A stretch of DNA of 64,000 nucleotides from Rhodothermia bacterium (GCA_030428385.1 JAUIDY010000005.1:30314-94313), one strand, 5' to 3'. Counted from the first letter of the stretch, positions 1 to 9,073 are shown. Notes: generated from the letters alone by a model not told the origin. A program made the numbers and translations.

Positions 1-552
1 ATGCTGGCGTGTTATATGCAGCAAACCGCCGTGTTGGAGGTGCTGCTGGCACAAAAGCCTACGCTGACGCTGCACGAAGCCGCCGCCATGGGTCTCACCG
101 CGCAGGTAGCCGCATGGCTCGACGCAGATCCTTCGTCCATCAATAGCTTCACCCCCGATGGGTTTGCGTCGCTGGGATTGGCAGCCTTCTTCGGGCGGCT
201 TGAGACGTTGACGCTGCTGCTCGAACGTGGGGCCGCGGTCAACACGACGTCGCAGAATGCCATCCAGGTGCGCCCGCTTCACAGCGCCGTGGCCCACCGG
301 AATCCAGCGGTGGCGTTGCAGATGGCCGAGCAACTGCTGGCGCATGGCGTGGACGTGAACGTCGCCCAGCAAGGCGGGTGGACGCCCTTGCACCAGGCCG
401 CCGCCCACAACCACACGGCAATGGTGGACCTGTTGCTGCAACATGGATCGGATCGCACGGCACGCAGCGACGACGGCAAAACCCCTGCCGACATGGCGCG
501 TCAGCAAGGACACACGGACCTAGCCCATGAGCTTGCGCTAGCGGAAACCTAA
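1..552 (+). CDS. Ankyrin-repeat protein, possibly 5'-partial
   Basis: 183 residues readable. At least four ankyrin units are visible: LHEAAAMGLTAQVAAWL near residue 24, a GFASLGLAAFFGRLETLTLLL unit near 54, RPLHSAVAHRNPAVALQMAE near 91, and TPLHQAAAHNHTAMVDLLLQ near 128, with a terminal TPADMARQQGHTDLAHEL half-unit. Ankyrin repeats are protein-binding scaffolds, so the partner and role cannot be told from sequence. The first ATG lies exactly at the window edge, so the true start may be further upstream. There is no signal peptide in what is visible, so it is probably cytoplasmic. It ends convergently with the methylglyoxal synthase gene, overlapping it by four bases. Confidence 0.85.
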   Translation: MLACYMQQTAVLEVLLAQKPTLTLHEAAAMGLTAQVAAWLDADPSSINSFTPDGFASLGLAAFFGRLETLTLLLERGAAVNTTSQNAIQVRPLHSAVAHRNPAVALQMAEQLLAHGVDVNVAQQGGWTPLHQAAAHNHTAMVDLLLQHGSDRTARSDDGKTPADMARQQGHTDLAHELALAET

Positions 553-941
553 TCGTTCCCCAGTACCTCGCCGCTCAGAATGCGGCGGGCAGTGGCGGTG
601 TTGGTGGCCAGCGGGACGTTATGAACGTTGCAGGCCCGCATCAGCGTTTGGATGTCAGGGTCGTGCGGGTGTTTATCGAGCGGATCGACGAAGAAAAAGA
701 CCGCCTGCACCGTGCCTTCGATCACTTCGGCGGCAATCTGAACGTCGCCGCCGAGGGGGCCGGAAAGATAGCGGTGCACCGTAAGGCCCGCTTCCTCCGA
801 GAGCAGGGACCCGGTGGTGCCCGTCGCCACCAGTTCAAACTGAGCCAGCGCATCTTTGTGTTGTAAGGCAAAAGAGATCATCTCGGCCTTTTTGCCGTCG
901 TGGGCAATCAAGGCAATTTTACGAATGGGATCGGCAGGCAT
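549..941 (-). CDS. mgsA: Methylglyoxal synthase
   Basis: Converts dihydroxyacetone phosphate to methylglyoxal plus phosphate, a cytoplasmic bypass of lower glycolysis under phosphate limitation or sugar-phosphate stress. The 130-residue product shows the family landmarks: KIALIAHDGKK at the N-terminus, ATGTTGSLL, the SGPLGGD segment with the catalytic Asp, the FFVDPLDKHPHDPD segment, and PLATNTATA. An in-frame ATG at 1055 would add 38 residues (MAGNQKAQ...). I prefer the ATG at 941 because it places the KIALIAHD strand next to the N-terminus as in the 137-residue Bacillus protein, and the added stretch looks non-native. No obvious Shine-Dalgarno distinguishes the two. It is a single gene, convergent with the ankyrin gene. 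Confidence 0.93.
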   Translation of the reverse strand: MPADPIRKIALIAHDGKKAEMISFALQHKDALAQFELVATGTTGSLLSEEAGLTVHRYLSGPLGGDVQIAAEVIEGTVQAVFFFVDPLDKHPHDPDIQTLMRACNVHNVPLATNTATARRILSGEVLGND

Positions 942-1055
942 GGCAGCGTCGTTGGGAAAAGGTGCCGCAATATATTCATTGATGCCGACTGGTGTGGGGG
1001 TTATGTCGGCTGTTGGCATCGGGATTATTGGCTGCGCCTTTTGGTTGCCAGCCAT

Positions 1056-1212
1056 GCGACGCGCCAGGGCACGTCGCTACGGGATCATCAACACACGCAC
1101 CGTTTCTCCCATTCCCCCTTTCCCATATTTCCCCATTCTCAAATTCCTCTTTTCCTGCATCCTCTTTTCCTCCTATCTTTCCTACTCCGCTTCCTAGAAG
1201 AACACAGACGCT
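1056..1212. other. Intergenic spacer with pyrimidine-rich tract
   Basis: The gap between mgsA and the kinase gene. From about 1100 to 1190 the + strand is almost purely C and T (cccctttcccatatttcccc and similar). Comparable one-sided C/T tracts recur near 24800, 45720, 48520 and 53210. No promoter element could be assigned with confidence. Confidence 0.5.
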
Positions 1213-2985
1213 ATGGCCTCGCAGCATTCGGATCCACTGGTAGGACAACAGATTGGTCGGTATGCCATTCAGTCTGTGCTGGGGCGGGGGGGCATGGGTG
1301 TGGTGTACAAGGCCTACGACACCGGCCTCGACCGCACCGTGGCGATCAAAACCATCACGGCCCACCTTGCCGAGGATAGTCAGTTTATCCGCCGCTTCTG
1401 GACCGAGGCCAAGGCGATGGCCAAGCTGGAGACGCCGCACATCGTGAATGTGTACGACGTGGACGAGACGCCGCACGGGCTGTGGATCTTGATGGAATAT
1501 GTGGAAGGCCAGTCGCTCGGCGAACGCATCAAAACGGGCGGTCCTTTGTCGTGGAAAGAGGCGCTGCCTATCATTGAGCAAACGCTGCAAGGGTTTCGCT
1601 ATGCCCACGAACGCGGGGTGCTGCACCGCGACGTGAAGCCGAGCAACGTGATGGTGACGCCGCGTGGGATGGTCAAAATCATGGATTTCGGTCTCGCCAA
1701 GGTGCATTCGGGCGAAAGCACGATGACGGTAGGGACGGGCGGGACGCTCTATTATATGGCCCCGGAGCAGGTGAAAGGGCTCTCTCACGTGGATGCCCGC
1801 AGCGACCTCTATTCATGGGGAATGAGCTGTTATGAGATGCTGACGGGCGACATCCCGTTCGACAAATCGGAGAGCCAGTTCTCCATCATGAATGCCATCA
1901 TCAATGGGGAGTACCACAAGCCGCTCAACTTCCCGGCAGATGTCCCAGTGGCCTTGCAAGCGTTGATAAAGAAAGCCCTTGCGCTTGACCCGGAAGCTCG
2001 GTTTCAGAGTGCCGACGAAATGCTGGAGGCACTGGCGGCGTTTGTGCGTGGGAAAGAGGGAGGAGAGGCCGTTCGGGTGTCTACGGTTGTACCCGAGGCG
2101 CCGGTACCCGCTGCTGATAAAAAGCCACAGCCTGCGTCGGAGCCTTCGTCATCAAGCGACAAAAAGAACAGGAAACCGCTCGTGGGGGCAGTTATTGCGC
2201 TGGTGGTGGTTTTGGGCGGGGCGTGGTGGCTGTGGGGCGACACACTGCTTATGTATTTAAACTCGGACATGGCCGATCACAACCGCCTCATCACCACGGA
2301 GCCGCCCGGCGCACGTGTGATGGTTAACGGCGTATGGATTGGGGAATCGCCGGTGGAGGTGCCGTTGGACCTGGTGGACTTTAGCGATCAGGTGATGATG
2401 GTACACGTCCAGCACGAAGCCTACCGCAACATCAGCACCCGTACGGCAGCACGTAGCCTGCCCCTGCATTTTGCGCTGGAGCCCAGCGGGCGGCTCAACC
2501 TGAACATTGCCCCTCCCGATGCCCAGGTCTTGCTGAATGGGGAGCCGCTGGAGCGTACGCGGTGGTCGGATGTGGAGGTGACGGTGGGAAGCCATCAACT
2601 CACGGTTTCGCAGCCCGGTTTTGAGACCGTCGAGCGCATGGTGGAGGTGCAGCAAGGCATTATGCACCCGGTTGAAGTGCGGCTCCCTCCGGTGGAACGA
2701 GGGCGCAACCCGGTCATTGAAGGCTTGTTAACACCGGGACAGCAACCGCCACCACCGCCCAACCAGGCACCGGGCACATTGGAAATCATCGCACGGCCCT
2801 GGGGCGACATTTACGTTGATGGCACGTTGCACCGGGAAGGGTGGGACCGGATTTTCAGCATTGAACTGCCGCCGGGAACGCACATCGTGCGCCTCGTGCA
2901 TCCGCAGCTTGGAGTTTTCGACGAGGTCTTAACCCTTTCCTCGGGCGAGACCTTTCGTATTGATGTCGACATGAACGATCTGTAA
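1213..2985 (+). CDS. Membrane Ser/Thr protein kinase with three PEGA domains
   Basis: 590 residues. The cytoplasmic kinase domain (about 17-275) has an intact glycine loop (GRGGMGVVY), Lys46, the HRDVKPSN catalytic loop with Asp140, DFG at 158-160 and MAPEQ in the activation segment, so it should be active. A Ser/Glu/Lys-rich linker and one transmembrane helix (about 317-338) follow. The exported part has three PEGA-type repeats: ITTEPPGARVMVNG near 357, LNIAPPDAQVLLNG near 433 and EIIARPWGDIYVDG near 524. PEGA modules are beta-sandwich domains often found on bacterial receptor kinases and may bind cell-surface polymers, so sensing of an envelope ligand is inferred. The following secreted protein begins 20 bp after the stop and probably shares the transcript. 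Confidence 0.93.
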   Translation: MASQHSDPLVGQQIGRYAIQSVLGRGGMGVVYKAYDTGLDRTVAIKTITAHLAEDSQFIRRFWTEAKAMAKLETPHIVNVYDVDETPHGLWILMEYVEGQSLGERIKTGGPLSWKEALPIIEQTLQGFRYAHERGVLHRDVKPSNVMVTPRGMVKIMDFGLAKVHSGESTMTVGTGGTLYYMAPEQVKGLSHVDARSDLYSWGMSCYEMLTGDIPFDKSESQFSIMNAIINGEYHKPLNFPADVPVALQALIKKALALDPEARFQSADEMLEALAAFVRGKEGGEAVRVSTVVPEAPVPAADKKPQPASEPSSSSDKKNRKPLVGAVIALVVVLGGAWWLWGDTLLMYLNSDMADHNRLITTEPPGARVMVNGVWIGESPVEVPLDLVDFSDQVMMVHVQHEAYRNISTRTAARSLPLHFALEPSGRLNLNIAPPDAQVLLNGEPLERTRWSDVEVTVGSHQLTVSQPGFETVERMVEVQQGIMHPVEVRLPPVERGRNPVIEGLLTPGQQPPPPPNQAPGTLEIIARPWGDIYVDGTLHREGWDRIFSIELPPGTHIVRLVHPQLGVFDEVLTLSSGETFRIDVDMNDL

Positions 2986-3005
2986 CCGATGTGAAGGAGA
3001 ACGCC

Positions 3006-3800
3006 ATGAAGTACCTGTTGGCTTGTTTGGGAATGCTGTTTCTGTGCAGCAGCGGTTCCGTATACGCGCAGCGCGGCGGCAACTGTGGGCGGTATGAAGA
3101 TGCCCGTGAGCAGTATATCGTGGGTGCGTTTGATGACGCCATTTTTATGGCCCGCCAGTGCATCGACAACCCGCCCGAACTCACACGCGAGGCGATGCAG
3201 TACCTCTATCCGCTCCTCGTACAGGCCTACCTGGCCCAACCCCAGCGTGACATGGCGCGGGCGTCGATCCGCGAATTACACACCGCCCTGCCCGACTATC
3301 GCCCCGACCCGATCCAGGACCCGCCCTCGTATCACAAGCTGTTCTCCGAAGTCCTTGCCGACATCGCCGATCCGCCCATTCCCGCAGCGCCGCCCGCTAC
3401 CGATGCCGTGCTGCTATATTTTGATACGCGGGAGTTGAATATCGACCAGGAAGTGGCGGTGCCGCGCATCGAGCCGCAGCTTCAGCGGGCGCTCACGCTC
3501 GAAGGCTTTGCCTTCACCAACCAGCCCGACCACGCCGATTTTCTGGTCGAACTGAACGCGGCCACGCGGGCCGGGGTGGAGCGCTACGGGCGGCACAGCG
3601 CCTACGCCGACCTCATCATCACGGTCATCAATCCCCGCAATGGACTGGAACTGTACAAAGCCACGGTGCAGGATGTGCAAGGTCGTAATGGGAGCGACTA
3701 CACCGATGCGGGCCTGCGGGCCCTTTCCGCCGTGGCGGCAGGTTTCCGGCAGGAATACCTCGGTGAACTCGTCGATCAACTGCGGCACGAAGCCCGCTAG
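3006..3800 (+). CDS. Exported protein co-transcribed with the PEGA kinase
   Basis: 264 residues with a clean Sec signal peptide (MKYLLACLGMLFLCSSGSVYAQ). The start is fixed by a good Shine-Dalgarno AAGGAGA at 2994-3000, five bases before the ATG at 3006; a GTG at 2991 would spoil the signal peptide. Residues about 25-120 look helical and TPR-like (ARQCIDNPPELTREAMQYLY, LAQPQRDMARASIRELHTAL). The C-terminal half (LLYFDTRELNIDQ... ADLIITVINPRNGLELYKAT) resembles small alpha/beta domains that assemble on envelope scaffolds, but I do not recognise the family. Its position right after the kinase suggests a periplasmic partner or ligand-presenting protein; this is inference from context only. Confidence 0.8.
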   Translation: MKYLLACLGMLFLCSSGSVYAQRGGNCGRYEDAREQYIVGAFDDAIFMARQCIDNPPELTREAMQYLYPLLVQAYLAQPQRDMARASIRELHTALPDYRPDPIQDPPSYHKLFSEVLADIADPPIPAAPPATDAVLLYFDTRELNIDQEVAVPRIEPQLQRALTLEGFAFTNQPDHADFLVELNAATRAGVERYGRHSAYADLIITVINPRNGLELYKATVQDVQGRNGSDYTDAGLRALSAVAAGFRQEYLGELVDQLRHEAR

Positions 3801-4294
3801 GCCGCCGTAGCCAGGGGCTTCGCCATCGGTTGCCACGTGCCAAACAGGTCTTCCAACACCTCGCGGCGGTAGCTGAAGATCTCGTCGAGTTGCTTGCGCA
3901 CCATCACGGCGTGGGCCACGGAGCCGAGGGGGCCAAGTGGCAGGGCATAATGGATCAGGTCTTCCACCTCTACGCCGCCATCGATGGCGCGGAAGTGGTG
4001 CTCGTGATGCCACAGGCTATACGGCCCAAACCGCTGCTCGTCGACAAACCGGTACGGGGCTTCCACATGCGTGATCTCGGTCGTCCAACGCACGGGGATT
4101 TTGAACATCGGACGTACCGTGTAGGTCACAATGGCACCCGGATACATCTCTTCCGGCGGCTCATTGGTGATCTGGAAGTCAAGCCACTCGGGCGTGATTT
4201 GCCGCAGGTTACGCGGGCTGGAGAAGAACGCCCACGCTTCGTCGAGCGAAATGGGCAGGCGCTGGATGGTATGGAGACGGTGTATTTTTTTCAT
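3797..4294 (-). CDS. SRPBCC-family ligand-binding protein
   Basis: 165 residues from the ATG at 4294 (MKKIHRLHTIQRLPISLDEA). It has the START/SRPBCC helix-grip pattern: N-terminal strand, SLDEAWAFFSSPRNLRQITP helix, then strands with PGAIVTYTVRP and RWTTEITHVEAPYRFVDEQ, WHHEHHF and a long C-terminal helix (QLDEIFSYRREVLEDLFG). This subgroup is common as small cytoplasmic proteins, often near cell-division inhibitor or NAD-dependent epimerase genes, and its ligand is unknown. A longer frame upstream (to 4345) lacks family resemblance and was not used. The stop overlaps the convergent secreted-protein gene by four bases. Confidence 0.85.
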   Translation of the reverse strand: MKKIHRLHTIQRLPISLDEAWAFFSSPRNLRQITPEWLDFQITNEPPEEMYPGAIVTYTVRPMFKIPVRWTTEITHVEAPYRFVDEQRFGPYSLWHHEHHFRAIDGGVEVEDLIHYALPLGPLGSVAHAVMVRKQLDEIFSYRREVLEDLFGTWQPMAKPLATAA

Positions 4295-4419
4295 GAGGTA
4301 TGGACACGATAGCCATCGACACAACAGGGATTTTACAACGACCAAGGTAGGGCAGCGTATCCTTTTCCAACGTTACATGGTTGTTATTTGAGGGGGCACC
4401 GTAGGGGCGGGGTCAAACA

Positions 4420-4484
4420 TGAAACGTAAAACGTGAACTCATTTCCCGACGACTGTGCCTGGCACCCTCACGTTTTACGTTTCA
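4420..4484. repeat. Family H inverted repeat, copy 1
   Basis: A perfect 17-base inverted repeat (TGAAACGTAAAACGTGA at 4420-4436 and its complement at 4468-4484) encloses about 31 bases. It lies just 3' of the stop of the leftward ABC ATPase gene, where it could act as a transcript-end hairpin, but no T tract follows. A related sequence family occurs at 50944-51234. Confidence 0.8.
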
Positions 4485-4490
4485 CGAGTC

Positions 4491-5141
4491 TTATGGACCA
4501 GCGCTCGGCATTGGCAGCGTAATGACGGCATCGCACAGGGCTTCGACGAGGGGAGCGGCGTGACTGGCAAGAAGGACGAGGCCGCCTTCGTCGCGGAAGT
4601 TGGTGACCAATCCGGTGGCAGCTTCGCCGCTTTCGGTGTCGAGGCCGCGGAAGGGTTCGTCCATCAACAGCAGGTGGGGCTTAGCGACGAGCGCGGCGGC
4701 GAACTGGGTTTTTTGCAGCATGCCGCTTGAATAGGTGCCGATGAGGTTGTGCCGCCGTTCGTCGAGTAGCACCTGGTCAAGCATATGGTCGATGTGGGCG
4801 GGGCTTGTGTCGGTCCATTGGCCTCGCTCGCGCACGATCCATTGCAGCAGTTCGACGGCGGTGAGATGCTGCGGCAGTCCCGGCTCGGCATATACCAACC
4901 CGACGTGCTGCAGGTATTGATAGGGCGCGGCATGGATGTCGAGGTTGCCATATCGGATCGTGCCTGCCGTTGGGTAGGCTACGACGGAAAGAAGCCGTAG
5001 CAGCGTGGTTTTGCCAGAGCCGTTGGGTCCTACGAGCCCGGTGACGGTGCCGGGCGCAAATGTCCAGTTTACATTCTCGATCACAAACGGCCCCTGGGCA
5101 TAACGTTTCGAGAGGCCGTCGAGGATGAGCGGTTCAGGCAT
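4491..5141 (-). CDS. ABC transporter ATP-binding protein
   Basis: 216-residue nucleotide-binding subunit starting MPEPLILDGLSKRY at 5141. Walker A is GPNGSGKT. The signature is degenerate, GTYSSGMLQK instead of LSGGQ. Walker B is LLLMDEP, followed by a switch His in LLASHAAP. It starts inside the end of the upstream membrane gene (8-base overlap), so the two are translationally coupled and should form one transporter, with this protein on the cytoplasmic face. Cargo is unknown. The spacing and short length resemble the CcmA-like / heme-exporter subgroup of ABC-2 ATPases. A longer in-frame start at 5276 would lie entirely within the upstream gene and was rejected. Confidence 0.88.
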   Translation of the reverse strand: MPEPLILDGLSKRYAQGPFVIENVNWTFAPGTVTGLVGPNGSGKTTLLRLLSVVAYPTAGTIRYGNLDIHAAPYQYLQHVGLVYAEPGLPQHLTAVELLQWIVRERGQWTDTSPAHIDHMLDQVLLDERRHNLIGTYSSGMLQKTQFAAALVAKPHLLLMDEPFRGLDTESGEAATGLVTNFRDEGGLVLLASHAAPLVEALCDAVITLPMPSAGP

Positions 5142-6372
5142 AGTGTTTCGGGTGACGGGCTTCATGGGCGTAGGTGAGCAGAACAGCCGCCGCAGCGGCC
5201 AGCAACACATCGAGCAACGTCCATGCGAGGACGTCGACGAAGGAGAGGGCATCGGACAACGCAGCCAGCCCACCAAGGCTTAGCACAAGCGGAGCGGCCC
5301 AACGCAGGTTCAGGAAGACGCGGGTCCACATCCAGTCGCGCACGGACTGCCGCCCGAGTTGAAAGGGGAGCGGCGAAAGCATGGGCGTGGCATGAAATCC
5401 AGCCGCGGCATTTTGGATGAGCAGCAGCAAGAACAAGAACGTGGCGATATGGACAGGCGGGGCCGCGCGGTAGACCAAGATCCACAAGACCCCATGTGCG
5501 AGGGCCACGAAGCGTCCAAGTGGCAGGCGGCGGTCGAATTGGCGCAGGCTGGCCCACACGGCAGGCCGCCAGCGTGTCGGGACCCAGTAGAGGGAATGAT
5601 AAGGCACGGGGGCCCGGCCCGAACGGCTGCGGCCGCCCACACTGACAAAGATCTCGCTGTAAAACGCATTGGTAGAATAAAACGGTCGGTCGTACTGCCG
5701 GGCCCGCATTGCCAGTCGCGCGGATGCCCACAGCAACACCGCGGCACCGGGCCCCCAGCCCCACCCCGTGGCGCTGACGTAGGCACTTGAGACCAGCGCG
5801 GCGAGGGCGATGACAAACAGTGTCTGGGTGACGAGCATGGACGGCACCATGCCTTCGGGGACCGAATAGCCGTAGCCCGTCTCGTCTCGGAACGCACGGT
5901 ACCACCGGCCTTTTTTGCGTTCGTGCCATGCCTGCGACTCGGGCCCAATCGCGCCGTAGCGTTCCAAACTTAGCATCGCCGTGCCGAGCACAATGAGGGC
6001 CATATCCAGCAGGGCTTTCCCTTTGTTCCACAGCGCGGCACCGGGGGTTTTACTATCCGCAAATGCCAGCAACAGCCCCAGGATACCAAACACGATCAGG
6101 AGCGGACGCAGCCGCTGCATCTGATGTGCCAGCAAACGGGGCGGGGCAATGTTTAGCCGTTGAATGAGAGGACGCCGGGGATCGGGGAGCAGCAGGTGCG
6201 GTGTCATTACCACAAACGCTGCTGACCCGATCAAGGCTGCGTAGCGCAGCAGCCGCACACGCTCGGTGAGGTCTGCCTCAAGCCCGGTGAGTAAGCACAG
6301 ATAGCCCAGCACAGCGGTAAGCAACACATAAGCGATGCGCGTACGGGGGGAAGAAGGGGTCAGGGAGGGCAA
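5134..6372 (-). CDS. Multi-spanning membrane protein, probable ABC permease
   Basis: 412 residues with roughly nine to ten hydrophobic helices (for example RIAYVLLTAVLGYLCLLTG, LLIVFGILGLLLAFADS, MLVTQTLFVIALAALVSSAY, VALAHGVLWILVYRAAP, HIATFLFLLLLIQNA and a C-terminal LLDVLLAAAAAVLLTYAHEA). I do not recognise a named family. It is assigned as the permease because the ABC ATPase gene overlaps its 3' end by 8 bases. It is rich in Arg at loop regions (RPFYSTNAFYSEIFVSVGG). The transported substrate cannot be inferred. Confidence 0.72.
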   Translation of the reverse strand: MPSLTPSSPRTRIAYVLLTAVLGYLCLLTGLEADLTERVRLLRYAALIGSAAFVVMTPHLLLPDPRRPLIQRLNIAPPRLLAHQMQRLRPLLIVFGILGLLLAFADSKTPGAALWNKGKALLDMALIVLGTAMLSLERYGAIGPESQAWHERKKGRWYRAFRDETGYGYSVPEGMVPSMLVTQTLFVIALAALVSSAYVSATGWGWGPGAAVLLWASARLAMRARQYDRPFYSTNAFYSEIFVSVGGRSRSGRAPVPYHSLYWVPTRWRPAVWASLRQFDRRLPLGRFVALAHGVLWILVYRAAPPVHIATFLFLLLLIQNAAAGFHATPMLSPLPFQLGRQSVRDWMWTRVFLNLRWAAPLVLSLGGLAALSDALSFVDVLAWTLLDVLLAAAAAVLLTYAHEARHPKHYA

Positions 6373-6427
6373 CGGGCAGCGGTGTGGTCAATCGATGAAA
6401 CGGCGGGGCAATACGAGGAGGATGTGC

Positions 6428-7204
6428 TCAGGATGCAGGATGTTCGTCCACATACCGCTGCAGCACGGGGCGGGCATGTTTAACACTTTTGAGATACCAC
6501 CACGCCCGGAGGGCCGTTAGCCGCTGCGCCGAGAGATCGCCGTGGAAGCCCTGGCGCTGGATACGGTCGCACTGGGCATGATACAGGCTCACCGCTGCTG
6601 CCACCGAAATGTTGAAGCTCTGCGTAAACCCCGGCGTGGGGATGATGCAGCGTTGGTCGGACAGGGCGAGCAGGTCGGGCGTCACGCCGTTGAGTTCATT
6701 GCCAAAAACCAGTGCCGTCTTCTGCGTAAAGTCGATTTCGGCGATGGGGACGGCGGTGTCGTCGAGGTGGGTGGCGACAATGTGGTAGCCGCGTGCCTTC
6801 AGGTATTCCACACCGGCGGCGGGCGTTTCCCAGGTGTAAACGTCGAGCCATTTATCTGCGCCTTGGCTCGTGCGGGCGGAGTGTTTGTAGATGGCGTCGT
6901 GCGTGATGATGTGAAACGGCTGAAAGCCCAACGCTTCGGCGGTGCGCATCACGGCGCTGACGTTGCCCGTGTTGATGAGGCCCTCCACCACCGTCGCCAC
7001 CGTGTACGTGCGCCCGGCCAGCACCGCGTCGATGCGCGCCTGCCGCCGTTCGGAGACATAAGGCGTGAGGATGTCGAGGAGCGTCTCGGGGGTCCACCTC
7101 CGCCCGTCGATTTCGAAACGGTGGTTTTCGGGCAGCGCACCGAGGGCGTCGGTGAGCAGCGTCTCCATCACCTGGGCGGCGTTTTTGGTGTCGTCGGTGG
7201 TCAT
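6428..7204 (-). CDS. trmH: TrmH/SpoU-family RNA 2'-O-methyltransferase
   Basis: 258 residues. It has the SPOUT knot motifs: motif 1 with the catalytic Arg in INTGNVSAVMRTAEALGF, motif 2 in KTALVFGNELNGVTPDLL, and motif 3 in IIPTPGFTQSFNISVAAAVS. An N-terminal helical segment (about 1-65) and a C-terminal basic extension (LTALRAWWYLKSVKHARPVL) fit TrmH, which methylates the ribose of G18 in tRNA. Spacing to the upstream T9SS gene (7264) is 59 bp, so co-transcription is possible but not compelling. An rRNA target instead of tRNA G18 cannot be excluded, because SpoU enzymes differ mainly in their extensions. Confidence 0.88.
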   Translation of the reverse strand: MTTDDTKNAAQVMETLLTDALGALPENHRFEIDGRRWTPETLLDILTPYVSERRQARIDAVLAGRTYTVATVVEGLINTGNVSAVMRTAEALGFQPFHIITHDAIYKHSARTSQGADKWLDVYTWETPAAGVEYLKARGYHIVATHLDDTAVPIAEIDFTQKTALVFGNELNGVTPDLLALSDQRCIIPTPGFTQSFNISVAAAVSLYHAQCDRIQRQGFHGDLSAQRLTALRAWWYLKSVKHARPVLQRYVDEHPAS

Positions 7205-7263
7205 GCTTAGGGCGTACGTGGGGACGGGGCGGCTATGTACGAACCGAAGGCAGGAGGGTTCAC

Positions 7264-8838
7264 CTATTTAACGAGCGTCAGCCGTCCCGCACCCTGAAAG
7301 AGGTCGCCGCCAACAGCACGTGCCTCCACCCGGTATACATACATCCCCGATGGCAGGTCGGCCAGTTCCAGTTGGATTTCTTGCTGGGCTCCTGCGGCCA
7401 TCGAGCCCTGGTTCCACACGTCCACCTGCCGGCCCAACATGTCGTACAGGCGAACAGTGACCGTGGCGGATGCGGGCAGGTCGAAGCGTACGGTTGTTAC
7501 CGGGTTGAACGGGTTGGGATAGTTGCCGTTGAGGGCGAATGCGGTGGGCAGGTCCGCGTGTTCGGTGTCGGTGAGGGTGCTGCGGGTGACTTCCATCGTA
7601 GCGGTAGGGCCCGTCACTTCCACGGCGGTGTCAAACGTAAGGACGCGGTGGTATAGCGTAACCGTCGCGCCTGTTGCTACGCCGTTGGCCGTCAAAAGCG
7701 TGCCCAGTGCTCCAAACTCAAGCGCCGTTTCGAGGTTGATGCCCACGTTTTCATCAAACAGCAGCGTGGCGAAGTTTTCGTCGAGCGAAAGCTGCCACGT
7801 GTATTCGAGCGGCTGCCCTTCGGGGTCGCTGCCGGGGTTCCACGCAATCATCAGGAGCGCTGCCGGGTCGCCTTCAATAAGCACGTCGCTGCCCGAAAGC
7901 GGGCTGGTAATAACCGCTGCCGTTGGTGGCTGGTTGGTATCGATGACGGTGATGGTGAAGGACTGGGCATTGCTGTCGGTGCCGTCGGAGGCTACCAACA
8001 CCACATCGTGCGTCCCGATGTCGGCGCGGTTGGGTGTTCCGGTCAAGGTCGCCGTGGCGGTTTTGCCCGGGATAAAGGTGAGCCAAGTGGGCAGTTGGGT
8101 CGCGGACAGCGTCTCGGCATCGTCTTCCACGTCGTTCGTTTCGATGGCGTAGGTGTAAGGCTCGGTCACGTTCACCTCCGTCACGGGCGTACTCGTGAAA
8201 ACGGGGGCGTCATTAACAGGCGCAATGGTGAGCGTGACGGTACCCTGGGCGGTTTGTCCGTCTTCATCTTGCACGGTATAAATGAAGGAGTCTGTCCCAA
8301 AAAAGTCAGGGTCCGGCGCATAGTCTACCGCATTGCCATTGATCACAGCGGACCCGTTGGGCGGGTCGCTGACAGCGGCCAGCGATAAGTCACTCGTGCC
8401 TGTGTCGTTGGCAAGGACGTTGAGCGTGGCGCTGGTGTCTTCATTGAGTGTGGCGGTGTCATTGGTGGGGACCGGCGCATCCACCGTTGGGTCGATGGTA
8501 AAGGTGTGCACCGTCCATTCCGAGACGTTGCCGTCGTCGTCCTGCACGCGGACGCTAAAGGTGTAATCGCCCGGGGGAAGGTTGTTGAACGTGATGGACG
8601 TGCCATTGGTGAGGGCCGACCCGTCTTGTGGCCCTTCGAGCATCCATTCATAATCGTCTACGTCGACGGAATCGGGAACCGTCCAGGAAAAAAAGACAGG
8701 GCCAGCGCCTACCGTGTCGGCGGGTGCTTCGGTGAGAGTTGGTGGCGGCAGTGGATCTTGGGCAAAAGCCTGGTTGGCAAACCCTAGCACATACAGACTG
8801 CCCAACAGTACAAGGCAACAAGCGAAATAGCGTAACAT
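7264..8838 (-). CDS. T9SS-sorted multidomain surface protein
   Basis: 524 residues. Signal peptide (MLRYFACCLVLLGSLYVLGF...AFAQD), then beta-sandwich modules: an Ig/FN3-like domain (about 35-115), a cadherin-like tandem module with NEDTSATLNVLANDTG (about 125-205), a CADG/putative-Ig domain (PVFTSTPVTEVNVTEPYTYA, about 210-305), an FN3-like domain ending VTLYHRVLTFDTAVEVTG, and a C-terminal type A sorting domain NGNYPNPFNPVTTVRFDLP ending in TLVK. It should cross the inner membrane by Sec and the outer membrane by type IX secretion, and is either anchored or released. The FN3-plus-sorting tail closely matches those of the large proteins at 32570-42993. An adhesive role is inferred from the domain types only. 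Confidence 0.9.
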   Translation of the reverse strand: MLRYFACCLVLLGSLYVLGFANQAFAQDPLPPPTLTEAPADTVGAGPVFFSWTVPDSVDVDDYEWMLEGPQDGSALTNGTSITFNNLPPGDYTFSVRVQDDDGNVSEWTVHTFTIDPTVDAPVPTNDTATLNEDTSATLNVLANDTGTSDLSLAAVSDPPNGSAVINGNAVDYAPDPDFFGTDSFIYTVQDEDGQTAQGTVTLTIAPVNDAPVFTSTPVTEVNVTEPYTYAIETNDVEDDAETLSATQLPTWLTFIPGKTATATLTGTPNRADIGTHDVVLVASDGTDSNAQSFTITVIDTNQPPTAAVITSPLSGSDVLIEGDPAALLMIAWNPGSDPEGQPLEYTWQLSLDENFATLLFDENVGINLETALEFGALGTLLTANGVATGATVTLYHRVLTFDTAVEVTGPTATMEVTRSTLTDTEHADLPTAFALNGNYPNPFNPVTTVRFDLPASATVTVRLYDMLGRQVDVWNQGSMAAGAQQEIQLELADLPSGMYVYRVEARAVGGDLFQGAGRLTLVK

Positions 8839-9073
8839 AGGGGATGATGGTTAGGGTACTTCGAGAAGGGAAGGATTATTTACGTTCATCTACCTCTAAT
8901 AACGCAAAATATTGAGAGGATACGAGAATCGTTGGGTAAAATAGGGGCGCGTATCATCGGAATGAAGGGAAACGGGGGAGGCTTCTGAACACGAAGGGGC
9001 AACGTGCCGAACCTCCCCGCGCCTCAGGCATAGCAGCGCGCATGGTACGCACTCACCCATCCCTTAGTCTTTT
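8839..9073. promoter_or_regulatory. Divergent intergenic region with imperfect inverted repeat
   Basis: Separates the leftward T9SS gene from the rightward SDR gene, so it must hold promoters for both. An imperfect inverted repeat (CCTCTAATA ... TATTGAGAGG, 8893-8919) sits in the AT-richer part and could be an operator or the base of a short hairpin. No clear -33/-7 Bacteroidota promoter pair could be assigned. Confidence 0.35.
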
